NCBI GenBank assembly: GCA_937974845.1
Contig: CALJVC010000137.1
Coordinates: 1 to 12,789 of the forward strand
Direction: 5' to 3'
From: an uncultured Pseudogracilibacillus sp.
GTDB lineage: Bacteria; Bacillota; Bacilli; Bacillales; Amphibacillaceae
Length of the DNA: 12,789 nucleotides
Part shown: one piece after another, positions 1 to 6,562 of the stretch
Layout: each line of letters begins with the position of its first letter
Numbering within the stretch: the stretch's first letter is position 1
Notes under the pieces: model-generated
Database searches by the model: none
The model's input: the letters and a program-made list of their open reading frames with translations, nothing else
What the model was told of the DNA's origin: nothing
Program-made: the position numbers and the translations under genes

Positions 1-63
1 ACGCATGAATAAGAAAAAGGGATGAATAATAAAGGTATGATGATATAGAAAGAAGGATGTAAT

Positions 64-1152
64 ATGAAGAAGGAACAAGCGTATACCGTTCGGACAGATC
101 TTGCTTATGAAGCAAAGGAAATGCTCGTTGAAGAGCAGGCGGAAAAGGACGTTTCCGGAATTATTTCCGAGTCTTATGAAAGGGAAGGAGTCCAAGTTGA
201 TCGAATACAAATATTAAAAGAGGGAGAGAAAAAGTTACAAAAAAAACAAGGAACATACATCACTCTGTTTACTGAGGGAATTAAAAATCAAGATACAGAA
301 GCTCAACACAAGGCTAGTAAAGTCCTCGCCTTAAGTTTAAAGGATTTATTACAACAACACGGAATCAAAGAAAATAGTAAGGTTTTAGTTGTAGGTTTAG
401 GAAACTGGAATGTAACTCCTGATGCGCTTGGACCAATGACGGTAGAACATATTTTAGTTACGAATCATCTATTTGAATTAGAGTATGAAAGGGTGGCAGA
501 AGGTTACCGTCCCGTCGCTGCCTTATCTCCAGGCGTAATGGGAGTCACTGGTTTAGAGACGAGCGATATCGTTGTGAGTGTGATCAATCGTTTTAAACCA
601 GACTTCGTTTTAGTAGTCGATGCTCTCGCCTCCCGGTCTGTTGAACGCTTAAATGAAACGATTCAACTCACCGATACAGGTATTCATCCGGGTTCGGGTG
701 TAGGGAACCGACGAAAGGAATTAAGTGAAGAAACCTTAGGGGTACCAGTTATCGCAATTGGTGTCCCTACGGTTGTCGACGCCGTTACGATTGCGTCGGA
801 TGCCTTTGATTATGTTGCGAAATATATTGGAAGAGAGTGGGCTGATAGGGATGCAGCTTACCATTCGCTTCTCCCTAAAGGAAGAGGGGTAAGGCATGAA
901 AATCTATCTGAGGAGGACTTACCTAATGAGGATGAGAGGGAAAAGTTTTTCGGCCTCGTTGGTCGACTAAACGATGAGGAGAAACGCCGACTTTTAAATG
1001 AAGTACTTACTCCCCTAGGGAAAAATATGATCGTTACCCCAAAGGAAGTAGATCATCTTATGGAAGATTTATCCTATGTTATCGCTTCGGGAATCAATGC
1101 TGCCCTTCATGAAGCTGTTCGAAGTGATGAAGCAGAAGCCTATACTCGATAA
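64..1152 (+). CDS. gpr: GPR endopeptidase (germination protease), peptidase family A25
   Basis: Protease made as a zymogen in the developing forespore. At germination it cleaves the small acid-soluble proteins (SASPs) that coat spore DNA, releasing amino acids. At 362 residues it is close to the family's usual length of about 370. The block GLGNWNVTPDALGP (residues 111-124) and the block VVDALAS (184-190) are hallmark motifs. Asp120 and Asp186 line up, with a constant offset of 7, with the two aspartates I recall as important in the B. megaterium enzyme (127 and 193). The N-terminal RTDLAYEA (10-17) resembles the SASP cleavage consensus, so self-processing probably falls between Asp12 and Leu13. 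The ATG is preceded by an AGAAGGA ribosome binding site at 51-57, and an in-frame TAG at 46-48 rules out a longer start. It is followed by spoIIP, as in B. subtilis. Family members are transcribed by the forespore factor sigma-G; I could not identify that promoter in the 63 bases available. Confidence 0.97.
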   Translation: MKKEQAYTVRTDLAYEAKEMLVEEQAEKDVSGIISESYEREGVQVDRIQILKEGEKKLQKKQGTYITLFTEGIKNQDTEAQHKASKVLALSLKDLLQQHGIKENSKVLVVGLGNWNVTPDALGPMTVEHILVTNHLFELEYERVAEGYRPVAALSPGVMGVTGLETSDIVVSVINRFKPDFVLVVDALASRSVERLNETIQLTDTGIHPGSGVGNRRKELSEETLGVPVIAIGVPTVVDAVTIASDAFDYVAKYIGREWADRDAAYHSLLPKGRGVRHENLSEEDLPNEDEREKFFGLVGRLNDEEKRRLLNEVLTPLGKNMIVTPKEVDHLMEDLSYVIASGINAALHEAVRSDEAEAYTR

Positions 1153-1157
1153 GCTAT

Positions 1158-1237
1158 AAACAATCACTAACTTTGTTCTAATTTTTACTTCAAAGCATAT
1201 GCTGTAGTAAACAAAGAAACGAAGTTGGTGATTGTTT
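1158..1237 (+). other. Inverted repeat enclosing the gpr-spoIIP spacer; terminator-like or translation-masking stem
   Basis: The arm 1158-1173 (AAACAATCACTAACTT) pairs over all 16 positions with 1222-1237 (AAGTTGGTGATTGTTT), with one U.G wobble. The loop is 48 nt, and the stem runs directly into a T-tract (1235-1240). The 3' arm contains the GGTGAT ribosome binding site of spoIIP (1227-1232), and the T-tract contains its TTG start. In transcripts reading through from gpr this stem would either end transcription or hide the spoIIP start. A transcript beginning inside the loop would lack the 5' arm and stay open. The loop is much larger than in ordinary intrinsic terminators, so the function is inferred; the complementarity itself is read directly. 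Confidence 0.6.
1177..1203 (+). promoter_or_regulatory. Weak candidate sigma-E-type promoter for spoIIP
   Basis: SpoIIP of B. subtilis is made in the mother cell under sigma-E. Within the loop of the repeat, CATATGCT (1196-1203) resembles the sigma-E -10 element CATACAAT. TCTAATT (1177-1183) is a partial -35 match, with a spacer of 12, shorter than usual. CATATGCT also forms part of a 10-bp palindrome, AGCATATGCT (1194-1203). This is a tentative call based on position and partial consensus only. Confidence 0.25.
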
Positions 1238-1238
1238 T

Positions 1239-2351
1239 TTGAAGCGTTCTAGTCTATATCTTCTAGTCAAAGTGGTAAGCCTGTTTATTAGTTTAGTACT
1301 CATTTTTTTTATCGTTGGCTTAATGACAACAGCGAAACCATCAGCTAGGATAACATCAAGCTTTTTTACTAATTGGACAAGTACTTTAGATCAAAGTATT
1401 TTTACCTTGTTATATAGTGTGGAAAATCATCCATACTCCTTATATTTGGAAGAGGATTTAGAAGTATCCCCCTTTTCCTTACGTAGCTTTGTCGACGTAA
1501 CGATGAACGATTTCCGCCATGTACTTGGAAAAGAACTACCTGGTTTTAGTACGTATAAACAGACAGTAATTATCGCAAATGAACAATTTGAAACGATGAC
1601 CGGTCTTTTTCATGAGTCAGGACCACCGATAGAAGACATTTTAGAAGATAGAGAAGCAATCGATCCCGAAGGAGAAAAGGAAAGAAAGTCGACGAAAGAT
1701 ATTAAGACGAAAACAGTTTTTTTATACAGTAGTCATAATCGGGAATCCTTTTTACCTCACTTACCGAAGGAAACGAATCCCGATCGCGCATATCATAAAG
1801 AAGTGAATATAACGAAAGTTACTGAACGATTAGCGAGCCAACTTGAAGAAAGAGGTATTGGTGCCCTTTACGATAAGACAGATATTACGTCTATTTTGCA
1901 TGAAAAGGGTTGGACCTATGCTAAATCCTACGATGCCTCCCGACCAATTGTGCAAGAGGCTCTAGCTAAGCACGATAGCCTACGTTACGTGTTTGATATA
2001 CATCGTGATAGCTTGCCTTATGATAAGACAAGCTTTAAATCAGATGGAAAAACGTATGCGAGTTTTCTTTTTGTCGTTGGGGCAGAGCATAAACATTATG
2101 AAAAAAATTTAAAGTTAGCAACGGAACTTCATCATAAGCTCGAAGAACGCTTACCTGGCATAAGCCGAGGGGTAATTACAAAAGAAGGTCCGAATTCAAA
2201 TGGAATATATAATCAAGACTTGCTTGAAAATGCCGTACTTATTGAAGTGGGCGGTTACGATAATGACTTAAAAGAAATGTATCGCTCGATTGATCTTTTT
2301 GCGGAAGTGGTAGCGGATTTGGTGATGGATGCCGAGAAAGTGAATAATTAA
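1239..2351 (+). CDS. spoIIP: Stage II sporulation protein P (SpoIIP), peptidoglycan amidase/endopeptidase
   Basis: Membrane-anchored cell-wall hydrolase that works with SpoIID and SpoIIM to thin septal peptidoglycan and drive engulfment of the forespore. The 370 residues are slightly shorter than the roughly 400 of the B. subtilis protein. Residues 8-29 form one hydrophobic N-terminal segment, followed by a variable stem with a charged stretch near 130-156, and then the catalytic domain from about 158. Family motifs are SSHNRESFLPHL (164-175, His166 and Glu169), FDIHRDS (252-258, His255) and LIEVGGYDN (334-342, Glu336); these residues are the likely zinc and catalytic ligands. The start is TTG, preceded by GGTGAT at 1227-1232, since no ATG fits before the membrane segment. 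Its start region is the 3' arm of a long inverted repeat shared with the gpr end, which suggests control separate from gpr. Confidence 0.95.
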   Translation: MKRSSLYLLVKVVSLFISLVLIFFIVGLMTTAKPSARITSSFFTNWTSTLDQSIFTLLYSVENHPYSLYLEEDLEVSPFSLRSFVDVTMNDFRHVLGKELPGFSTYKQTVIIANEQFETMTGLFHESGPPIEDILEDREAIDPEGEKERKSTKDIKTKTVFLYSSHNRESFLPHLPKETNPDRAYHKEVNITKVTERLASQLEERGIGALYDKTDITSILHEKGWTYAKSYDASRPIVQEALAKHDSLRYVFDIHRDSLPYDKTSFKSDGKTYASFLFVVGAEHKHYEKNLKLATELHHKLEERLPGISRGVITKEGPNSNGIYNQDLLENAVLIEVGGYDNDLKEMYRSIDLFAEVVADLVMDAEKVNN

Positions 2352-2380
2352 TAAAAAAGAAGCAGAAAGGAGGAAAGTCG

Positions 2381-2695
2381 ATGCGAAATTTAGGAATCAT
2401 CGCCTTGCTTATTTTGCTTTTTACTGGAGGTTTGATGACGGGATTAATGTATGAGCCAAGAGCCATGGAAGAGCACTCCTATGGATTGAAAGAAGATACT
2501 ATAGAAAACGCCGTTGAGGAGTTTTATCCGGACGAGGAGCTACTTTTTACAGAAGAAGCTACCCGTCTGGATGAAGAACCTCATGTTGTTTCCAAAATAG
2601 CTTTAAGGTTTGAAAAACTTACGAAGACTTTTTTTGAAAGTGTCTTACACTTATTTTATGTCCTTACTAATCTTTTGTTTTCCCTCGCCCTATAA
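2381..2695 (+). CDS. yqxA: YqxA-like small membrane protein (DUF3679 type)
   Basis: A 104-residue protein of unknown function in the position held by yqxA in B. subtilis, between spoIIP and lepA. Residues 4-22 form a hydrophobic N-terminal segment that could be an uncleaved anchor. A strongly acidic middle follows (about 37-67, with IENAVEEFYPDEELLF), then a basic patch (RFEKLTK, 77-83) and a second hydrophobic stretch at the C terminus (about 89-104). The ATG has a near-perfect ribosome binding site, AAAGGAGGA at 2366-2374, the best in the window, and starts 29 bases after the spoIIP stop. It is therefore probably co-transcribed with spoIIP and may act in sporulation. The family assignment rests mainly on gene order and overall shape; no catalytic motif is visible. 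Confidence 0.8.
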   Translation: MRNLGIIALLILLFTGGLMTGLMYEPRAMEEHSYGLKEDTIENAVEEFYPDEELLFTEEATRLDEEPHVVSKIALRFEKLTKTFFESVLHLFYVLTNLLFSLAL

Positions 2696-2729
2696 AATTA
2701 GGAACCCGACTCCTTCTTTTCCGTCAACA

Positions 2730-2758
2730 TTGCAACAAATCTAGTCAATTGATATAAT
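2730..2758 (+). promoter_or_regulatory. Sigma-A-type promoter for lepA
   Basis: A perfect -10 element TATAAT (2753-2758) carries the extended TGA just upstream (2750-2752). TTGCAA (2730-2735) gives 4 of 6 matches to the -35 consensus with an ideal 17-base spacer. Transcription would begin near 2765, leaving a leader of about 47 nt before the lepA ATG. This indicates that lepA is expressed in vegetative cells independently of the sporulation genes upstream. Confidence 0.65.
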
Positions 2759-2811
2759 CATGTAAGCTAACAATGTTATTATTATGAGCAGTGTAGGAGT
2801 TGACACTACTT

Positions 2812-4620
2812 ATGTCGAAGAAAAATAGAAACGTACGAAACTTTTCCATCATCGCCCATATCGATCATGGAAAATCGACCTTAGCAGACCGTATTTTAGA
2901 GAATACCGGTGCTTTAACGGAACGAGAGATGAAGGAACAGTTTTTAGATGCGATGGAATTAGAAAGAGAACGTGGGATTACAATTAAGTTAAATGCTGTC
3001 CGCTTAAATTATAAAGCAAAGGACGGAGAAGATTATATCTTCCACTTAATCGATACGCCTGGACATGTCGACTTTACTTATGAGGTATCCCGAAGCTTAG
3101 CTGCGTGTGAGGGAGCGATTTTAGTTGTCGATGCTGCCCAAGGAATCGAAGCTCAGACCCTAGCCAATGTTTATTTGGCTTTAGATAACGATTTAGAATT
3201 AATTCCTGTTATTAATAAAATTGACTTACCTAACGCTGACCCAGAGAGGGTTACAGAGGAGTTGGTAGACGTTCTTGGGATTGATCCGGATGATGTCATT
3301 TTAGCTTCAGCTAAGGACAATATAGGTATAGAGGAAATTTTAGAGAGCATTGTTGAAAAAGTTCCCGCACCAAAAGGAGATCCGGAAGCTCCATTAAAGG
3401 CCTTGATTTTTGACTCTTTATACGATGCCTATCGTGGAGTCATTGCTTATATTTCGATAAAAGAAGGAACTTTACGTGTAGGCGACCGGATTAAAATGAT
3501 GTCTAACGACAAGGAATACGAAGTGATAGAGTTAGGTGTAAATACCCCGAAAGAAGAAGAGCGAGACTATTTAACGGTCGGTGATGTTGGTTACTTAACA
3601 GCAGCGATTAAAGAAGTAAAAGATACGAACGTCGGTGACACGATTACCCATGTTGAAAATGGCGCTGAAGAAGCCTTGCCGGGTTATCGTAAGTTAAATC
3701 CGATGGTATTCTGTGGATTGTATCCAGTTAATTCCGACGATTATAACGGATTAAGTGATGCTTTAGAGAAGTTAGAGCTTAACGACTCGTCGTTGCAATT
3801 TGAACCGGAGACTTCCCAAGCTTTAGGCTTTGGTTTTCGTACTGGCTTTCTAGGCCTATTACATATGGAAATTATTCAAGAACGAATCGAACGGGAATTC
3901 GGCATCGATTTAATTACTACAGCCCCTAGCGTGGTCTATGAAGTGAGAAAAACCGATGGCGAAGTACTTCACATCGATAACCCAGCTTTCATGCCGGAAA
4001 GGGAACTAATCGAAGAAATATTAGAACCTTTTGTCAAGGCATCTATTATGGTGCCTCACGATTTTGTCGGTCCTGTCATGGAATTGTGCCAGAGAAAGCG
4101 TGGCCAATATGTAGACATGCAATATTTAGATGATATTCGAGTGAACATTATTTACGAACTCCCATTATCGGAAATTGTCTATGATTTTTTTGATCAATTA
4201 AAATCCCAAACGAAGGGGTATGCTTCTTTAGATTATGAATATATCGGCAACCGTCCTTCCGACCTCGTTAAGATGGATATTTTATTGCACGGCGAACCTA
4301 TCGATGCCCTTTCAGTTATTATCCATCGCGACTTTGCCCAGCGTCGGGGTCGACAAATCGCAGAAAAGTTACGCGAGCTCATTCCAAGGCAACAGTTTGA
4401 GGTCCCTATTCAGGCGGCGATAGGTAATCAAATTATTGCCCGAACGAACATTAAAGCGGTACGTAAGGATGTGACGGCTAAACTGTACGGTGGAGACGTC
4501 ACCCGTAAACGTAAACTGTTAGAAAAGCAAAAAGAAGGTAAAAAGCGAATGAAAATGGTCGGTTCGGTAGAGATTCCTCAAGAGGCCTTCATGTCAGTTT
4601 TACAATTGGACGACGAATAA
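2812..4620 (+). CDS. lepA: Elongation factor 4 (LepA), ribosome-associated translational GTPase
   Basis: GTPase of the EF-G family that binds the ribosome and influences elongation and 30S subunit biogenesis, especially under ionic stress. With the ATG at 2812 it has 602 residues, near the family's roughly 600. G motifs are in order: AHIDHGKST (P loop, about 15-23), the switch I stretch RERGITIK (about 51-58), DTPGH (about 80-84) and NKID (about 134-137). The C terminus carries the LepA-specific run GGDVTRKRKLLEKQKEGKKR. I chose ATG 2812 over the in-frame TTG at 2800 because the AGGAG ribosome binding site (2795-2799) directly abuts that TTG but lies 12 bases from the ATG. The gene stands alone between its own promoter and a strong terminator; the hemW gene that follows it in B. 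subtilis is not here. Confidence 0.97.
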   Translation: MSKKNRNVRNFSIIAHIDHGKSTLADRILENTGALTEREMKEQFLDAMELERERGITIKLNAVRLNYKAKDGEDYIFHLIDTPGHVDFTYEVSRSLAACEGAILVVDAAQGIEAQTLANVYLALDNDLELIPVINKIDLPNADPERVTEELVDVLGIDPDDVILASAKDNIGIEEILESIVEKVPAPKGDPEAPLKALIFDSLYDAYRGVIAYISIKEGTLRVGDRIKMMSNDKEYEVIELGVNTPKEEERDYLTVGDVGYLTAAIKEVKDTNVGDTITHVENGAEEALPGYRKLNPMVFCGLYPVNSDDYNGLSDALEKLELNDSSLQFEPETSQALGFGFRTGFLGLLHMEIIQERIEREFGIDLITTAPSVVYEVRKTDGEVLHIDNPAFMPERELIEEILEPFVKASIMVPHDFVGPVMELCQRKRGQYVDMQYLDDIRVNIIYELPLSEIVYDFFDQLKSQTKGYASLDYEYIGNRPSDLVKMDILLHGEPIDALSVIIHRDFAQRRGRQIAEKLRELIPRQQFEVPIQAAIGNQIIARTNIKAVRKDVTAKLYGGDVTRKRKLLEKQKEGKKRMKMVGSVEIPQEAFMSVLQLDDE

Positions 4621-4622
4621 AG

Positions 4623-4661
4623 AAAAAAACCTATTCCATACCTTTTGGAATAGGTTTTTTT
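4623..4661 (+). terminator. Strong rho-independent terminator after lepA
   Basis: ACCTATTCCA (4629-4638) pairs perfectly with TGGAATAGGT (4646-4655) around a 7-nt loop. The stem is extended by an A-run (4623-4628) pairing with the T-run (4656-4661). The A- and T-tracts on the two sides would let it work in either direction. It begins 3 bases after the lepA stop and isolates lepA from the heat-shock operon. Confidence 0.93.
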
Positions 4662-4732
4662 ATCATTTTTATAGCCGTACGTTCTTTAAGGGATTGAAGG
4701 CTCTTATACATTATAAAAGAAGTCCTTCTTGA

Positions 4733-4761
4733 TTGACAAAAAAACTGCGATTTGTTACTTT
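4733..4761 (+). promoter_or_regulatory. Vegetative (sigma-A) promoter of the hrcA-grpE-dnaK operon
   Basis: A perfect -35 box TTGACA (4733-4738) is followed, after 17 bases, by TACTTT (4756-4761) as the -10, with an extended TGT just upstream (4753-4755). An alternative -10, TTTAAT (4759-4764), is a better hexamer but needs a 20-base spacer. Transcription would start near 4768, placing the CIRCE operator at the very 5' end of the transcript, as in B. subtilis. Confidence 0.8.
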
Positions 4762-4771
4762 AATAGTAGTA

Positions 4772-4798
4772 TTAGCACTCTAAGTCGTCGAGTGCTAA
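4772..4798 (+). promoter_or_regulatory. CIRCE operator (HrcA binding site)
   Basis: TTAGCACTC, a 9-base spacer (TAAGTCGTC) and GAGTGCTAA form the exact 9-9-9 consensus inverted repeat with no mismatch. HrcA dimers bind this element and repress the operon; on heat shock HrcA loses activity as GroE is titrated by unfolded protein. It lies between the promoter and the hrcA ribosome binding site and is the only copy in the window. Confidence 0.98.
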
Positions 4799-4812
4799 CA
4801 GGGGTGAGCAAA

Positions 4813-5844
4813 ATGCTACTAACGGATAGGGAGCGCTTAATTTTACAGACGATTATCGATGATTTTGTGCGAACTGCCCACCCGATCGGTTCCAGAAAAT
4901 TATCGAAAAATAAGCAAATTAATTTAAGTGCTGCAACCATTCGTAATGTTATGGCTGATTTAGAAGAAAAAGAGTTACTAGAAAAAACGCATACGTCATC
5001 GGGAAGAATTCCTTCGCAAAAAGGGTATCGTTATTATGTCGATCACTTTATTGCACCGACGATAACGGAAAAGAATTTGTCAATTATTTCTCATATTATT
5101 GAAGATAATATTTTTGAACTAGAGCAAATCGTTCAATTGTCAACAGAAATGTTATCGCAATTAACAAATTATACTGCTATTATTCTAGGTCCTGATGTGA
5201 CGGATGCTACATTGAAGCAGGTGCAAATTTTACCTGTTACAGAGGATACTGCAGTCGCTATCATGGTTACCAGTACGGGCCATGTCGAGCATAAGTCGTT
5301 TGCGATTCCTAAAGGGGTCATCGGCTCTGACTTAGAGAAGATCGTTAATATTTTAAATGATCGTCTCGTCGGTGTACCAATAGTGAACCTAGCTTATGCC
5401 CTAGAGACCGAAGTATACGAATTAATGAAAAAGCATATAAAGAATTATGAGCGTATGTTTGAATATATTAAATCAGTGATTTGCTATGATGAATCGGTGA
5501 AGCTCTATGTCGATGGTATAGCTAATTTATTAACGCAGCCAGAGTTTAAAGATGTCGAAAAAGTCTATGATTTTTATTCCTTTTTAGAGGAAGAGGAGGA
5601 GATTGTTAACCTCCTTATGGATCATGGTACAGGGCTTCACGTGAGAATCGGTAAAGAAAATAAGGTCGATGCGGTAAAAAATTTAAGTTTAATTACATCT
5701 ACCTTTCGTTTGAATAAAGAACAGTTCGGTACGATTGCTTTAATTGGACCGATGCGCATGGAATATCGTAAAGTGATTTCCTTACTACAGTCCTTATCAA
5801 ACGAATTGACCAACATTTTATTTCCGGAAAACGATGAAGAATAA
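4813..5844 (+). CDS. hrcA: Heat-inducible transcription repressor HrcA
   Basis: Repressor of the class I heat-shock genes (this operon and usually groESL), acting through CIRCE. The ATG at 4813 gives 343 residues, the same length as in B. subtilis, and has AGGGGTGA (4800-4807) as its ribosome binding site. A longer frame back to 4729 would translate the promoter and operator and is rejected. The N-terminal winged helix (about 1-75) contains GSRKLSK (26-32) and SAATIRNVMADLEE (39-52), the likely recognition region, followed by THTSSGRIPSQKGYRYYVD. A GAF-like dimerisation core follows, and the C terminus holds IGPMRMEYRKVISLL (311-325), a signature of the family. As first gene behind its own operator it is autoregulated. 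Confidence 0.97.
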   Translation: MLLTDRERLILQTIIDDFVRTAHPIGSRKLSKNKQINLSAATIRNVMADLEEKELLEKTHTSSGRIPSQKGYRYYVDHFIAPTITEKNLSIISHIIEDNIFELEQIVQLSTEMLSQLTNYTAIILGPDVTDATLKQVQILPVTEDTAVAIMVTSTGHVEHKSFAIPKGVIGSDLEKIVNILNDRLVGVPIVNLAYALETEVYELMKKHIKNYERMFEYIKSVICYDESVKLYVDGIANLLTQPEFKDVEKVYDFYSFLEEEEEIVNLLMDHGTGLHVRIGKENKVDAVKNLSLITSTFRLNKEQFGTIALIGPMRMEYRKVISLLQSLSNELTNILFPENDEE

Positions 5845-5864
5845 GGATTTTAGTTTCTAAAAGG

Positions 5865-5890
5865 CACGATTCATGTTATTGTGTATCGTG
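5865..5890 (+). other. Small inverted repeat in the hrcA-grpE spacer
   Basis: CACGAT (5865-5870) pairs with ATCGTG (5885-5890) around a 14-nt loop, between the hrcA stop and the grpE ribosome binding site. There is no T-run, so it is not an intrinsic terminator. In B. subtilis the dnaK operon mRNA is reported to be processed downstream of hrcA, giving hrcA mRNA a different stability from grpE-dnaK. This hairpin is a possible counterpart, but six base pairs is a modest signal. Confidence 0.35.
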
Positions 5891-5916
5891 GTAAATTATT
5901 GTTGGAGGTACGTAAG

Positions 5917-6534
5917 ATGGTTGAAAAAGAAAAGAATAACACGTATCAAGAGGATGAAGAGTTAAAGGACGATTCCGATCAAGTAATAGAGGAAGAAGAA
6001 ACGAAAGAAGACCTTGAAGAACAGAAAGAAGCAGAGGAAGAAGTAACTGAAGAGGAAGAAGTATCGTTAGAAGCCTATGAGGCTTTAAAGCAGGAAAAGG
6101 AAAATTTAGAAGAAGAAATAGAAAAAATTAAGGATCGTTTATTACGGATCCAAGCCGAATACGATAACTATCGTAAACGTACAGAAAAAGAGCGTATTGC
6201 CATGCGTAAATACGAAGCTGAAGCTTTAGCAACGGAGCTACTAGGCGTAATTGATAATTTTGAACGCGCCTTAGCGACGGAAGTAGATGAAGCCCAAAAA
6301 GGCTTTTACGATGGTGTGAAAATGGTTTATGAGCAATTCCTTGAGGCTTTACGTTCTCAAGGTGTCGAGGCGATGGAAGTAGTCGACCAACCTTTCGATC
6401 CGAATTTACACCATGCAGTAATGCAAGAGGAAGATGAATCCAAAGAATCGAATATTATTACAGAAGAATTGCAAAAAGGTTATATGTTAAAAGATAAAGT
6501 AATACGACCAGCAATGGTTAAAGTGAATAAATAA
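5917..6534 (+). CDS. grpE: Nucleotide exchange factor GrpE (DnaK co-chaperone)
   Basis: Homodimeric factor that drives ADP release from DnaK and so restarts its substrate cycle. I start it at ATG 5917, preceded by GGAGGT (5904-5909) at 7 bases; the in-frame GTG at 5881 has no ribosome binding site. This gives 205 residues, against about 187 in B. subtilis. The excess appears to be an unusually acidic N-terminal tail (residues 1-50, largely Glu and Asp). Next is the long coiled-coil dimer helix (about 50-105, with LLRIQAEYDNYRKRTEKE), then the four-helix region and the beta domain with PFDPNLHHAVM (159-169) and LQKGYMLKDKVIRPAMVKV (185-203), both diagnostic. It is the second gene of the CIRCE-controlled operon. 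Confidence 0.96.
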   Translation: MVEKEKNNTYQEDEELKDDSDQVIEEEETKEDLEEQKEAEEEVTEEEEVSLEAYEALKQEKENLEEEIEKIKDRLLRIQAEYDNYRKRTEKERIAMRKYEAEALATELLGVIDNFERALATEVDEAQKGFYDGVKMVYEQFLEALRSQGVEAMEVVDQPFDPNLHHAVMQEEDESKESNIITEELQKGYMLKDKVIRPAMVKVNK

Positions 6535-6562
6535 GTTTTGGAGAAAAAGGAGAGTTCAACGA

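Noticed and set aside
1..63. Sigma-G promoter upstream of gpr
   Set aside because: GAATA (7-11 and 24-28) fits the -35 type, but no correctly spaced -10 element is visible; the promoter may be weak or lie partly outside the window.
2239..2466. Minus-strand 75-residue frame across the spoIIP-yqxA junction
   Set aside because: It overlaps two well-supported genes, its start has no ribosome binding site, and its composition is not protein-like.
2699..2720. Terminator after yqxA (AGGA/TCCT followed by a T-rich stretch)
   Set aside because: Only about four base pairs with a broken T-run; too weak to call.
2800..2811. TTG 2800 as the lepA start
   Set aside because: The AGGAG ribosome binding site ends directly at this codon, leaving no spacing; ATG 2812 is usable at 12 bases.
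4696..4730. Imperfect hairpin (GAAGG...CCTTC) and palindrome AAGAAG-TC-CTTCTT before the hrcA promoter
   Set aside because: Bulged and AT-rich, without a T-run or a known motif; plausible by chance in this base composition.
4729..4812. Longer N terminus for HrcA from TTG 4729
   Set aside because: It would translate the promoter and CIRCE operator and add 28 residues beyond the family length; ATG 4813 has a good ribosome binding site and gives exactly 343 residues.
5881..5916. GTG 5881 as the grpE start
   Set aside because: There is no ribosome binding site, and the GTG falls in the loop of the small inverted repeat; ATG 5917 has GGAGGT at ideal spacing.
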